DNA from: Mediterraneibacter butyricigenes
GTDB lineage: Bacteria > Bacillota > Clostridia > Lachnospirales > Lachnospiraceae
Length of the DNA: 64,000 nt
NCBI RefSeq assembly: GCF_003574295.1
Contig: NZ_BHGK01000001.1
Coordinates: forward strand, 2,232,001 to 2,296,000
Reading direction: 5' to 3'
The notes under the pieces were generated by a model. The model was not told the DNA's origin, made no database searches, and worked only from the letters and a program-made list of their open reading frames with translations. Positions 15,935 through 24,827 of this stretch are shown here, in pieces (within the stretch, counting starts at the first letter, position 1; each line of letters starts with the position of its first letter). Both the position numbers and the translations under genes were made by a program.

Positions 15935-17452
15935 ATGGAACATCTGGTAGAAATGAAAAATATGACGATGAAGTTTCCTGGTGTTGTTGCGCTGAACAAT
16001 GTATCCTTCGATCTGAGACCGGGAGAAGTACATATCCTTCTTGGAGAGAACGGTGCGGGAAAATCCACATTGGTAAAGATGCTGAGTGGAATCAACAAGC
16101 CGACATCCGGAGAGATCATCTTAAACGGAAAGACCTACGATCATCTGACACCGAAGGATTCGATGGAGAATAAGATCGCAATCATCTATCAGGAGCTGAG
16201 TGTGGTCAACGAGCTGTCGATCGCCGAGAACCTGTTTGTAGGAAAACTGCCGAAGAAAACGGTAGCAGGAATCAAAGTAGTAGATTATAAGAAAATGAAT
16301 GCAGAGGCCGAGAAGTACATGAAGGAAATCGGTCTGAACAGAAGTCCATCCACCCTGGTGCAGGACATCTCTATTTCAGAGAAACAGCAGGTGGAAATCG
16401 CAAAAGCCCTGGCGAGCCAGGCAAAGATCATCATCATGGATGAACCAACATCTTCTTTATCTATAGAAGAGACAGAAGATCTGTTTAAGATCATTGAGAA
16501 ATTGAAAAAGAATGGAATTGGAATCATTTACATTTCGCATAAATTAAAAGAGCTCAAGCAGATCGGAGACCGTGTAACCGTTCTGAAGGATGGATGCTAT
16601 GTCAATACCGTAAATGTAGCAGACATCGAAGTGGAAGACATGATCCCGATGATGGTAGGACGTAAGATCAAGAGCGTCTACCCTGGAAAGAGCAAAGCAT
16701 ACGATGAAAACGAAATCGCATTTGAAGTGAAACACCTGACCCGAAAAGACGGAACAGCAAAGGATATCAGCTTCCAGGTACATAAGGGAGAGATCCTTGG
16801 ATTTGCGGGACTGATCGGAGCAGGAAGATCAGAATGTATGGAAGGAATCTTCGGAGCAAAACCGATCAGCTCGGGAGAAATCTACTTACATGGAAAGAAG
16901 CTGGAGATCAAGGATACCTACAAGGCCCTGAAACAGGGAATCGCGATGGTAACTGAGAACCGAAGAGAGACTGGATTCTTCCAGAACTTCGAGATCTGGA
17001 GAGAGACCTCCGTCACTGTCAACCTGAAAAAGTCTAAGATGGGCGGCTTCTCCGGACTGGTCAATGAGAAGAAAGAGCGTCAGATTGCTGAGGAACAGGT
17101 GAAAAAACTGAATACCAAATGTTCCGGAATCGATCAGATGACCGTGAATCTGTCCGGAGGAAACCAGCAGAAGGTCATCATCGGAAAGTGGCTGGCGGTA
17201 GATTCCGAAGTGTTTATCTTTGATGAACCGACCAAGGGAATCGACGTAGGAGCAAAGAGCGAGATCTATGACATCATGAGAGGCATGGCAGATCAGGGAA
17301 AAGCCATCATCATGGTATCATCCGAGATGCCGGAGCTGCTGTCAACCTGTGACCGGATTATCGTATTTAGAAACGGAGAGATTTCAGGAATCCTGAACAA
17401 TGAAGAGGCAACTGAAGAGAAGATCATGTATGCAGCAGTTGCAGTAGATTAA
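15935..17452 (+). CDS. alsA: Sugar ABC transporter ATP-binding protein (copy 2, AlsA type)
   Basis: This 505-residue twin-ATPase protein is almost residue-for-residue the same as the one at 3558-5075; the differences seen are near the start (MEHLVE for MENLVE and GVVAL for GVIAL). Walker A GENGAGKST is at 37-45 and the second-domain signature is LSGGNQQK. It would drive uptake through the permease that follows after 13 bases. DNA identity to copy 1 is far higher than between the two binding-protein genes, pointing to recent duplication or gene conversion. Confidence 0.92.
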   Translation: MEHLVEMKNMTMKFPGVVALNNVSFDLRPGEVHILLGENGAGKSTLVKMLSGINKPTSGEIILNGKTYDHLTPKDSMENKIAIIYQELSVVNELSIAENLFVGKLPKKTVAGIKVVDYKKMNAEAEKYMKEIGLNRSPSTLVQDISISEKQQVEIAKALASQAKIIIMDEPTSSLSIEETEDLFKIIEKLKKNGIGIIYISHKLKELKQIGDRVTVLKDGCYVNTVNVADIEVEDMIPMMVGRKIKSVYPGKSKAYDENEIAFEVKHLTRKDGTAKDISFQVHKGEILGFAGLIGAGRSECMEGIFGAKPISSGEIYLHGKKLEIKDTYKALKQGIAMVTENRRETGFFQNFEIWRETSVTVNLKKSKMGGFSGLVNEKKERQIAEEQVKKLNTKCSGIDQMTVNLSGGNQQKVIIGKWLAVDSEVFIFDEPTKGIDVGAKSEIYDIMRGMADQGKAIIMVSSEMPELLSTCDRIIVFRNGEISGILNNEEATEEKIMYAAVAVD

Positions 17453-17465
17453 GAGGTGGAAGAAA

Positions 17466-18413
17466 ATGACAAAAGCAAAATTCAAATCATTTTGGGATAA
17501 GTTTGGAACGCTGACAATACTGATTTTTCTGATGGCATGTCTGTCAATCGCGTCTCCAAAATACTTTTTGACACTTGATAACTTTAAGCAGATCGGTCTG
17601 CAGAGTACCGTATATATCCTGCTTGCATTCGGAGAGTTCTTCGCGATCCTGCTTGCCGGAATCGACCTGTCCGTTGGTTCAGTTGCAGCGTTGACCGGAA
17701 CCTTTATCGCATTGATGCTGAAAGCAGAAGTACCGGTTGTGGCAGCAATCCTGTTAGGACTGCTGATCTCTATCGTATTTGGTATTGTAAACGGAGCACT
17801 GATCAATGCCTTGGATCTGCATCCATTCGTAGTAACCCTTGGTACCAACACTATTTTCCGTGGAATCACTCTGGTAATTTCCAAAGGATCCCCGATCTAC
17901 GGACTGCCGGCAAGTTTCAAAAACCTGTCCAGTTATGTAGCAGGATTCCCGATCCCGTTGATCTTCGCGTTGGTCATGACCGTAATCCTGGTATGGTTTA
18001 CCAACAATACGGTAGCAGCAAGAAACCTGTATGCATTGGGTGGAAATAAACAGTCTGCATGGTATTCCGGAATTAATACTCAGAGATACACCCTGTTCGC
18101 ACATGTTCTGGCATCCTTCCTTGCAGGTATTGCAGGTGTCATCATGACAAGCCGTGTAGGAGCTGCTGAGCCGACTGCCGGTGATGGATATGAGACCTTC
18201 GCTATCGCAGCATGTATCATCGGAGGAACCTCATTCTTCGGAGGAAAAGGAAAGATCTTCGGAGTACTGCTTGGAGGTCTGACCATCGGAACCATCACCA
18301 ACGGATTGAACATCCTGAACGTATCCAGTTACTATCAGAAGATCGTAATGGGTGCCCTGATCATCGGTTCTGTTGCCCTTGAAAAACTGGTAAGTAATTC
18401 TGTTAAAAATTAA
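17466..18413 (+). CDS. alsC: Sugar ABC transporter permease (copy 2, AlsC type)
   Basis: The 315-residue permease shows only one residue change noticed against copy 1 (HVLASF for HILASF). Family motifs AGIDLSVGSVAAL and LHPFVVTLGT are present. The gene precedes alsE by 127 bases containing a hairpin, so transport and catabolic genes are probably co-transcribed with processing between them. Confidence 0.92.
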   Translation: MTKAKFKSFWDKFGTLTILIFLMACLSIASPKYFLTLDNFKQIGLQSTVYILLAFGEFFAILLAGIDLSVGSVAALTGTFIALMLKAEVPVVAAILLGLLISIVFGIVNGALINALDLHPFVVTLGTNTIFRGITLVISKGSPIYGLPASFKNLSSYVAGFPIPLIFALVMTVILVWFTNNTVAARNLYALGGNKQSAWYSGINTQRYTLFAHVLASFLAGIAGVIMTSRVGAAEPTAGDGYETFAIAACIIGGTSFFGGKGKIFGVLLGGLTIGTITNGLNILNVSSYYQKIVMGALIIGSVALEKLVSNSVKN

Positions 18414-18467
18414 GCAATTTCGTCAGGATTGCTATTGAAAAAGTATCGTAAAAAGATTATCATATGT

Positions 18468-18502
18468 AATGTACAAGGGGTAGGGAATACTCCTTGTACA
18501 TT
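18468..18502 (+). other. Intercistronic stem-loop before alsE
   Basis: AATGTACAAGG (18468-18478) and CCTTGTACATT (18492-18502) form an 11-base perfect stem with no T-run after it. It fits an mRNA processing or stability element better than a terminator. Confidence 0.6.
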
Positions 18503-18540
18503 CATGTTATTAAATGTTTACGAGAAAAGGAGAAGAAAAG

Positions 18541-19218
18541 ATGAAAGTAGAATTTTCCCCATCATTAATGTGTATGGATTTCCTGAAAATGGAGGAGCAG
18601 TTCAATATCCTGAATGATAAGGTAGATATGTATCATATTGATATCATGGATGGACACTTCTGCAAGAATATTACATTGTCACCAGACCTGGTAAAAACAT
18701 TCAGTAAAGTTGCGAAAAAGCCTATGGATGTGCATCTGATGACTACAAACCCGACAGACTGGATCGAGAAGGTAGCAGAAGCAGGAGCAGAATACATCTC
18801 TCCACATGCAGAAACAATCAACGGAGATGCATTCCGTGTGATGAACATGATCAAGAGCCTTGGATGTAAGACTGGTGTTGTTTTGAACCCGGCTACTCCG
18901 CTGAGCTATGTAAAACATTACCTGAACCGTATCGACTTGCTGACTATCATGACTGTTGATGTTGGATTTGCAGGACAGCCGTTCATCGAGGAAATGCTGG
19001 ATAAGATCAAAGAAGCAAAAGAACTGAAAGAGAAATACGGATATACTTATAAGATTCAGATCGATGGATCTTGCAACCCGAAAACATACAAGAGAATGTA
19101 CGATGCAGGAGCAGAAGTACTGATCGTTGGATCATCAGGTCTGTTTGGTCTGAATGAAGACCTGAATAAAGCATGCGATCAGATGTTTGAGGACTTCAAC
19201 CGCGCAATCGCAGAATAA
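18541..19218 (+). CDS. alsE: D-allulose-6-phosphate 3-epimerase
   Basis: This 225-residue TIM-barrel epimerase has FSPSLMCMD, metal and catalytic residues His32, Asp34 and Asp37 in YHIDIMDGHF, DVHLMTTNP, VDVGFAGQPF and GSSGLFG. These match AlsE, which converts D-allulose-6-phosphate to D-fructose-6-phosphate in allose breakdown. The ATG at 18541 has AAAGGAG at 18526-18532. An upstream in-frame ATG at 18514 would place the ribosome binding site inside the gene. It lies directly before alsK and rpiB, completing a known pathway set. Confidence 0.92.
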   Translation: MKVEFSPSLMCMDFLKMEEQFNILNDKVDMYHIDIMDGHFCKNITLSPDLVKTFSKVAKKPMDVHLMTTNPTDWIEKVAEAGAEYISPHAETINGDAFRVMNMIKSLGCKTGVVLNPATPLSYVKHYLNRIDLLTIMTVDVGFAGQPFIEEMLDKIKEAKELKEKYGYTYKIQIDGSCNPKTYKRMYDAGAEVLIVGSSGLFGLNEDLNKACDQMFEDFNRAIAE

Positions 19219-19238
19219 TCATAAGTGGGGAATTACAT

Positions 19239-20165
19239 ATGGAAGAGAGATTTGTATTAGGAATTGACGTAGGCGGTACCAACATCCGTGTCGGTCTGGT
19301 CGATGAGCAATTCGGTTTACACGAATTTAAAATGGAAAAAACAGCGAATATTACAGCAGACGGAAATACCGTAGAGAATCTGATCGAACTGGTAAAGAAG
19401 TATCTGGCTGAACATGCAGAAGGTAAGCAGGTAGTTGGTATTTCTATCGGATTCCCGTCTACGATTGATAAGAGCCGTCGTGTAATTTTGTCTACTCCAA
19501 ACATAGCCGGATTGGACAATCTCAATATCGTAGATGTAATGGAAGAAAAAGTAGGAATCCCTACATTTGTAAATAAGGATGTAAACATGCTGATGCTTTT
19601 CGATATGCATCACGGAAGTATTCCGGAAGATGGAATTACAACCGGGTTCTATCTTGGAACTGGTCTTGGAAACGCAATCTCTATCAACGGAGAGCTTCTG
19701 ATCGGTAAGAACGGAGCTGCAGCAGAACTGGGACATATTCCGACAAGAGACGGAGAAAGTCTTGGAAAATGCGGTTGCGGAAATACCGGATGTATGGAGT
19801 TGTTTGCTTCCGGAAAGTATCTGCAGCACCTTTGTGATACCTGTTTCGAAGGTACCTTCATCGGAGATATTTTTGAAAAACACGGGGATCATGAAATTAT
19901 CCATAAATTCGTGCATGACCTGGCATTGCCGGTCGCAGCAGAAATCAACATTCTGGATCCGGATTATATCATTCTCGGCGGTGGCCTGACACAGATGAAA
20001 GCTTTCCCGAAGGATCTTCTGGAAGCGGCGATTCATGAGCATGCAAGAAAACCATATCCGGAGCAGAATCTGAAATTTGTATACTCCGTTCCGGGACAGG
20101 AAAACGGTGTAATTGGAGCTGGAATCCACGGCTTCAAACAGTTAGACAGAAAGGCAGGAAATTAA
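19239..20165 (+). CDS. alsK: D-allose kinase (ROK family)
   Basis: This 308-residue ROK kinase has DVGGTN near the N-terminus, the catalytic Asp in NKDVNML, ELGHIPTRDG, and the zinc cysteines in KCGCGNTGC. STPNIAG, YLGTGLG and ILGGGLTQM follow E. coli AlsK closely. It would phosphorylate D-allose at O6 to feed the RpiB-type isomerase. It is 20 bases after alsE and two bases before rpiB, so it is tightly operonic. Confidence 0.9.
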   Translation: MEERFVLGIDVGGTNIRVGLVDEQFGLHEFKMEKTANITADGNTVENLIELVKKYLAEHAEGKQVVGISIGFPSTIDKSRRVILSTPNIAGLDNLNIVDVMEEKVGIPTFVNKDVNMLMLFDMHHGSIPEDGITTGFYLGTGLGNAISINGELLIGKNGAAAELGHIPTRDGESLGKCGCGNTGCMELFASGKYLQHLCDTCFEGTFIGDIFEKHGDHEIIHKFVHDLALPVAAEINILDPDYIILGGGLTQMKAFPKDLLEAAIHEHARKPYPEQNLKFVYSVPGQENGVIGAGIHGFKQLDRKAGN

Positions 20166-20166
20166 G

Positions 20167-20610
20167 ATGAAAATCGGTATTGGTAATGACCATACAGCAG
20201 TAGATTTGAAATATACGATCAAAGAGTATCTGGAAAGCAAAGGATACGAGGTCGTAAATTACGGAACAGAAGACAGAGAGCGTTGCGATTATCCGATCTA
20301 CGGAGAGAAGGTTGCAAACGCTGTTGCATCCGGAGAAGTAGATCTTGGAATTCTGACCTGTGGTACAGGTGTTGGAATCTCTCTGGCAGCCAATAAAGTA
20401 AAAGGAATTCGTGCAGTTGTCTGCAGCGAGCCTTATACAGCAAAACTTTCCAGAATGCACAACAACACCAACATCCTGGCATTTGGTGCACGAGTAGTCG
20501 GACCGGAACTGGCAAAGATGATCGTGGACGAATGGCTGAATGCTAAATATGAAGGTGGACGTCATCAGAGAAGAGTTGACATGATCTCTGAGATCGAGAA
20601 CAAAAGATAA
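20167..20610 (+). CDS. rpiB: Ribose-5-phosphate isomerase B / allose-6-phosphate isomerase
   Basis: The 147-residue protein is of the RpiB/LacAB family: GNDHTAVDLK at the N-terminus, the DYPIY segment, LTCGTGVGISLAANK with the conserved catalytic Cys, and RMHNNTNI. RpiB enzymes isomerise ribose-5-phosphate and ribulose-5-phosphate, and many also convert allose-6-phosphate to allulose-6-phosphate. With alsK and alsE it gives the full allose to fructose-6-phosphate route. Confidence 0.92.
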   Translation: MKIGIGNDHTAVDLKYTIKEYLESKGYEVVNYGTEDRERCDYPIYGEKVANAVASGEVDLGILTCGTGVGISLAANKVKGIRAVVCSEPYTAKLSRMHNNTNILAFGARVVGPELAKMIVDEWLNAKYEGGRHQRRVDMISEIENKR

Positions 20611-20636
20611 TCAGATCTTTCAAAAAGTCTTTCTAT

Positions 20637-20691
20637 AAAAGAACTCCCGGGTCAAAAGGATTAACGGTCCAATTGATCCAGGAGTTCTTTT
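20637..20691. terminator. Bidirectional terminator between rpiB and the HAD gene
   Basis: AAAAGAACTCC (20637-20647) pairs with GGAGTTCTTTT (20681-20691); the stem extends inward with G-U pairs. A-runs and T-runs on both sides let it serve both converging genes, and it overlaps the HAD gene's 3' end. Confidence 0.85.
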
Positions 20692-21458
20692 AATATTTCT
20701 TCGACGGTATCTGTCTGATAATCCGCATATTTTTCCACACCGGGGGCACAGGTCGTCATGGCATAACTGGTTCCCGCAAGCTTTAACATTTCCAGATCGT
20801 TATATTGATCTCCGAATACCATACATTCTTCCGGAGTGAGATGCAGATAGTCGAGCAAAGCCTGCAACGCAGTCCCTTTGTTGGCGTTTGGAGCGATGAA
20901 ATCAATCCAGGAATTGCCGGAAGTTACTACTTTTAATTCGCCGCGGTAAGCACTCTTATAGCGCTGCAAAATCTTTTCAAGAGAAGCATCGTTCTGTGTC
21001 GTATCATAGATTGCAATCTTGATGACCGGTTCCGGGATATGAAGCAGGTCTTTGCAGACGGTAGTTTTGTTCTTTAGTTCATGCAGTACATGATATTGAA
21101 ACGCTTTGGAGCGATCGCAGATATAACAGCAGCGTTCGGTAGAAACCATGGTTTCGATCCCGGGTTCCTGACTCAGGTCTGTTAAGATTCGCTGGGAGAG
21201 ATCCTGAGAAAATCCTCCGCGTGCGATCACTTTTCCATCGGCAAACACAAGAGAGCCGTTCTCGGTAATGTAAAAGATACGGTCTTTGATCGGAGCAAAC
21301 AGTATCTGCAGATTATGATACTGTCGTCCGGTAGCCGTAGCAAAATAAATTCCTTTATCCAGAAGTTGTCGAATCAGAGGAACTGTTTCTTCGGGAAGTG
21401 TCTGGGCACCGTTGCGAAGCAGTGTTCCGTCCAGATCGCTGGCAATCAGTCTTAGCAT
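20661..21458 (-). CDS. Cof-type HAD-superfamily phosphatase (HAD-IIB)
   Basis: This 265-residue protein has HAD motif I in ASDLDGTLLR, motif II TATGR, and the C-terminal VFGDQYNDLEML motif typical of Cof-type IIB phosphatases acting on sugar phosphates or flavin precursors. The start is placed at 21458, 11 bases after GGAGG. The upstream ATG at 21476 overlaps that site. It converges on rpiB across a shared terminator and is probably housekeeping. The substrate is unknown. Confidence 0.9.
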   Translation of the reverse strand: MLRLIASDLDGTLLRNGAQTLPEETVPLIRQLLDKGIYFATATGRQYHNLQILFAPIKDRIFYITENGSLVFADGKVIARGGFSQDLSQRILTDLSQEPGIETMVSTERCCYICDRSKAFQYHVLHELKNKTTVCKDLLHIPEPVIKIAIYDTTQNDASLEKILQRYKSAYRGELKVVTSGNSWIDFIAPNANKGTALQALLDYLHLTPEECMVFGDQYNDLEMLKLAGTSYAMTTCAPGVEKYADYQTDTVEEILKELLDQLDR

Positions 21459-21703
21459 ATTATAAGATACCTCCATATATCATCATAATTTAGTAAATTT
21501 CATAATTCCGGTGTATTGCATGGAAAGAATATGCATCACAGGATATACACTTTTATGATCTATAATAATATAGACGGGACCATTTTACATGACAGGAGAG
21601 ATTTTGTACAGACTTGTAGTTGAAGTTGTTTCATGATATGATAATGAAGTTGCAGTATGCATTTTAAGAAAATCAATTTTACAAAGAAAGTTGAGTGGTG
21701 TGA

Positions 21704-23110
21704 ATGAAGAATTATGATGTGATTATTATTGGGGCAGGACCATCCGGTATTTTTTGTGCTTACGAACTGAAAAGACTGGCACCGGAGACAAAGGTTCTGA
21801 TGATCGAGAAGGGGCGTTCCATCGAAGCAAGACAATGTCCAAAAAGAAAAACGAAAGTCTGCGTGGGATGTAAGCCGTGTTCCATCACCACAGGATTTGC
21901 AGGAGCAGGAGCATTTTCTGACGGTAAGTTATCATTATCACCGGATGTAGGTGGTACACTTCCGGAGATTTTGGGATATGATAAAGCAACAGAGTTGATT
22001 CATGAAGCAGATGAGATCTATCTGAAATTCGGTGCTGATAAAAAAGTATACGGAATCGAGGATGAACAGGCGATTGCGGATATCCGTACCAAAGCGATCC
22101 GTGCGAATCTGAAACTGATCGAATGTCCGATCCGCCATCTGGGTACGGAAGAAGGATATAAGATCTATACCAGACTCCAGCATCATCTGGAAGAGGTTGG
22201 TGTGGAAATCCAGTTTATGACCATGGTAAATGATATCCTGGTGGAAGACGGGGTGGCAAAAGGCGTCGTAACAGATAAAGGGGAAACCTTCTATGCGGAT
22301 CATATCGTTTCCGGTGTGGGAAGAGAAGGATCCGAATGGTTCTCCAAAATCTGTAAGGAACATGACATTCAGACGAAGAACGGAACCGTGGATGTAGGGG
22401 TTCGTGTGGAAGTTCGTGATGAGATCATGAAAGAGTTGAATGAGAAGCTTTACGAAGCAAAGCTTGTGTATTATACGCCGACTTTTGACGATAAGGTGCG
22501 TGTATTCTGTACGAATCCGTCCGGAGAAGTCGCTACAGAATATTATGAAAACGGTCTGGCTGTCGTCAATGGTCATGCATATAAGTCCAAAGACATGAAG
22601 ACCAATAACACCAATTTTGCATTGCTGGTGTCCAAGAATTTTACAGAGCCATTCAAGTCACCGATCGAATATGGTAAACATATTGCACAGCTGGGAAATA
22701 TGCTGAGTGACGGAAAGATTTTGCTCCAACGTTACGGAGATTTCCGAAGAGGAAGAAGAACTACGGAAGAACGTCTGATGCGAAACAATATTACGCCGAC
22801 TTTGAAGGATGCGGTACCGGGAGATCTGTCCTTAGTATTTCCGCATCGTATCATGGTAGCGATCGATGAGATGATCCAGGCACTTGACAAGGTAACACCG
22901 GGAATTGCCAGTGATGAAACGTTGCTTTATGGTGTGGAAGTAAAATTCTATTCCAATAAAGTCCTGGTGGATGATAAATTTGAAACTAATATCAAAGGGC
23001 TGCGTGCGATGGGAGACGGAGCTTCCATTACCAGAGGATTGCAGCAGGCATCGGCCAACGGACTTTATGTGGCAAGATGTATTCTTGGGAAAGAAGCACA
23101 TCAGAAATAA
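21704..23110 (+). CDS. FAD-dependent oxidoreductase, COG2509-like
   Basis: The 468-residue protein begins with the dinucleotide motif IIGAGPSGIFCAYEL, then a cysteine-rich segment (CPKRKTKVCVGCKPC), GAFSDGKL, and a C-terminal FAD contact ending GDGASITRGLQQASANG. This matches an uncharacterised FAD-dependent dehydrogenase family common in Clostridia. The CxxC-like cysteines could be a redox centre or metal site. Its reaction is not known. It stands 110 bases before glmM. Confidence 0.82.
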   Translation: MKNYDVIIIGAGPSGIFCAYELKRLAPETKVLMIEKGRSIEARQCPKRKTKVCVGCKPCSITTGFAGAGAFSDGKLSLSPDVGGTLPEILGYDKATELIHEADEIYLKFGADKKVYGIEDEQAIADIRTKAIRANLKLIECPIRHLGTEEGYKIYTRLQHHLEEVGVEIQFMTMVNDILVEDGVAKGVVTDKGETFYADHIVSGVGREGSEWFSKICKEHDIQTKNGTVDVGVRVEVRDEIMKELNEKLYEAKLVYYTPTFDDKVRVFCTNPSGEVATEYYENGLAVVNGHAYKSKDMKTNNTNFALLVSKNFTEPFKSPIEYGKHIAQLGNMLSDGKILLQRYGDFRRGRRTTEERLMRNNITPTLKDAVPGDLSLVFPHRIMVAIDEMIQALDKVTPGIASDETLLYGVEVKFYSNKVLVDDKFETNIKGLRAMGDGASITRGLQQASANGLYVARCILGKEAHQK

Positions 23111-23220
23111 AAACAAATTTACAGGCAGAAAAAGAAACCTGCAAATAGGACGAAACAGAATCTTAAATCAGAACTTAGGATATAAAAATCAGAACATGAA
23201 AACAGTTTAGGAGGAAGAAC

Positions 23221-24564
23221 ATGGGTAAGTATTTTGGAACCGACGGATTCCGTGGGGAAGCCAATGTAGTACTGACGGTAGAACACGCGTTTAAAGTCGG
23301 AAGATTTTTGGGATGGTATTTCGGAAAAGAACATAAGGCGAGAATCGTCATCGGGAAAGATACCAGAAGAAGTAGTTATATGTTTGAGGATGCGCTTTCA
23401 GCAGGTCTGACTGCATCGGGAGCAGATGCCTATCTGTTGCATGTAACTACGACTCCGAGTGTATCTTATGTAGTACGGACCGAAGATTTTGACTGCGGAA
23501 TCATGATTTCTGCCAGCCACAATCCTTTCTATGATAACGGAATCAAAGTCATCAACGGAATGGGACACAAAATGGAAGCAGAAGTGGAAGAGCAGATCGA
23601 AGCTTACATCGATGGTGAGATCGGAGAGCTTCCGCTGGCAACCAGAGAAAATATCGGTCGGACGGTGGATTATGCAGCTGGAAGAAACCGTTATATCGGA
23701 CATCTGATCTCTCTGGCAACCAGATCTTTTAAGGATACCAAGATTGGATTGGACTGCTCCAACGGAAGTGCATCCAGCATCGCGAAGAGTGTATTTGACG
23801 CATTGGGCGCCAAGACTTATGTGATCAATAGTGAACCGGACGGAACCAATATCAACACCAATTGTGGCTCTACCCACATCGAAGTGCTTCAGGCTTATGT
23901 AAAGGAGAAAAAGCTGGATGTAGGATTTGCCTATGACGGAGATGCGGATCGTTGCATCGCAGTGGATGAAAATGGAAATGTGGTAGACGGGGACCTGATC
24001 CTTTATGTCTGCGGAAAATATCTGATGGAACAGGGAAAACTGGAAGGCAATACAATTGTTACGACGGTTATGTCTAATCTGGGACTCTATAAGGCCTGTG
24101 ATAAGATCGGCATGAAATATGAACAGACCGCAGTGGGAGACAAATATGTCTATGAAAACATGCTGGAAAATGGATATATTTTAGGCGGAGAACAGTCCGG
24201 CCATATTATTTTCAGCAAGCATGCCCGCACCGGTGACGGAATCCTGACATCTCTGATGATCATGGAAGTACTGATGGAGAAAAAAACATCCCTCGGACGT
24301 CTGACAGAAGAAGTAAAGATCTATCCGCAGCTTCTGGAAAATGTACGTGTCAAAGATAAAAAGACAGCCAGAGAAAACCCGGAAGTCGTAAAGGCTGTGG
24401 AAGCCGTTGCGAAAGAGCTGGGAAGTGACGGAAGAATTCTGGTAAGAGAAAGTGGAACAGAACCGTTGATCCGTGTGATGGTGGAAGCTGCTACCGACGA
24501 AATCTGTGCAGAACAGGTGAAGAAAGTGGTGGATGTGATCAAAGCGCAGGGACTGTGCGAGTAA
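23221..24564 (+). CDS. glmM: Phosphoglucosamine mutase
   Basis: This 447-residue protein converts glucosamine-6-phosphate to glucosamine-1-phosphate for cell-wall precursor synthesis. Seen: KYFGTDGFRG at the N-terminus, the phosphoserine loop SASHNP with Ser99, the metal-binding DGDADR, and the C-terminal phosphate site RESGTEPLIRVM. An AGGAGG site precedes the ATG. Confidence 0.96.
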   Translation: MGKYFGTDGFRGEANVVLTVEHAFKVGRFLGWYFGKEHKARIVIGKDTRRSSYMFEDALSAGLTASGADAYLLHVTTTPSVSYVVRTEDFDCGIMISASHNPFYDNGIKVINGMGHKMEAEVEEQIEAYIDGEIGELPLATRENIGRTVDYAAGRNRYIGHLISLATRSFKDTKIGLDCSNGSASSIAKSVFDALGAKTYVINSEPDGTNINTNCGSTHIEVLQAYVKEKKLDVGFAYDGDADRCIAVDENGNVVDGDLILYVCGKYLMEQGKLEGNTIVTTVMSNLGLYKACDKIGMKYEQTAVGDKYVYENMLENGYILGGEQSGHIIFSKHARTGDGILTSLMIMEVLMEKKTSLGRLTEEVKIYPQLLENVRVKDKKTARENPEVVKAVEAVAKELGSDGRILVRESGTEPLIRVMVEAATDEICAEQVKKVVDVIKAQGLCE

Positions 24565-24666
24565 CTGCTTCCGGAATATGCAGGGGTTTCCGAAATATGG
24601 GAAGAATGGAGCAAACAGAGCACTCCAGGGAATTCAAAGAGTGCTAAGAATATGGAAAGAAATCAA

Positions 24667-24700
24667 TTCGGCAGATAGTCAGTATCTGCCGAATTTTTTT
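24667..24700 (+). terminator. Terminator after glmM
   Basis: TTCGGCAGATA (24667-24677) pairs with TATCTGCCGAA (24683-24693), five-base loop, seven T. Confidence 0.93.
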
Positions 24701-24724
24701 GCCCTATTTGAGAAAAAATTACCA

Positions 24725-24778
24725 AAAAATGACCACTTTTCATTTTTGTATTGACTGTTGGTCATTTTTGCGTATAAT
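24725..24778 (+). promoter_or_regulatory. Promoter with TetR-like operator before the MMPL gene
   Basis: TTGACT (24751-24756) and TATAAT (24773-24778) have a 16-base spacer. TGAC-N5-GTCA (24752-24764) overlaps the -35 and spacer, and an 11-base inverted repeat AAAAATGACCA (24725-24735) / TGGTCATTTTT (24759-24769) spans it. The shape suits a TetR-type repressor, but no such gene is in the window. Confidence 0.65.
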
Positions 24779-24827
24779 GAATGAGTGTAAAGAATAGAGA
24801 ATAAAAAGAAGTAGGAGATGGTTGGAA

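Larger units (their letters stand above)
15935..18413 (+). repeat. Long direct repeat, copy B (ABC ATPase and permease genes)
   Basis: This is the same-orientation copy of 3558-6036. Recombination between the two would delete 12,377 bases: the DeoR gene, the radical-enzyme operon and the second LacI and binding-protein genes. Confidence 0.92.

Noticed and set aside
14771-20610. Plain ribose operon
   Set aside because: No RbsK- or RbsD-like gene is present, while AlsE and AlsK are clear; allose fits better, though ribose uptake is not excluded.
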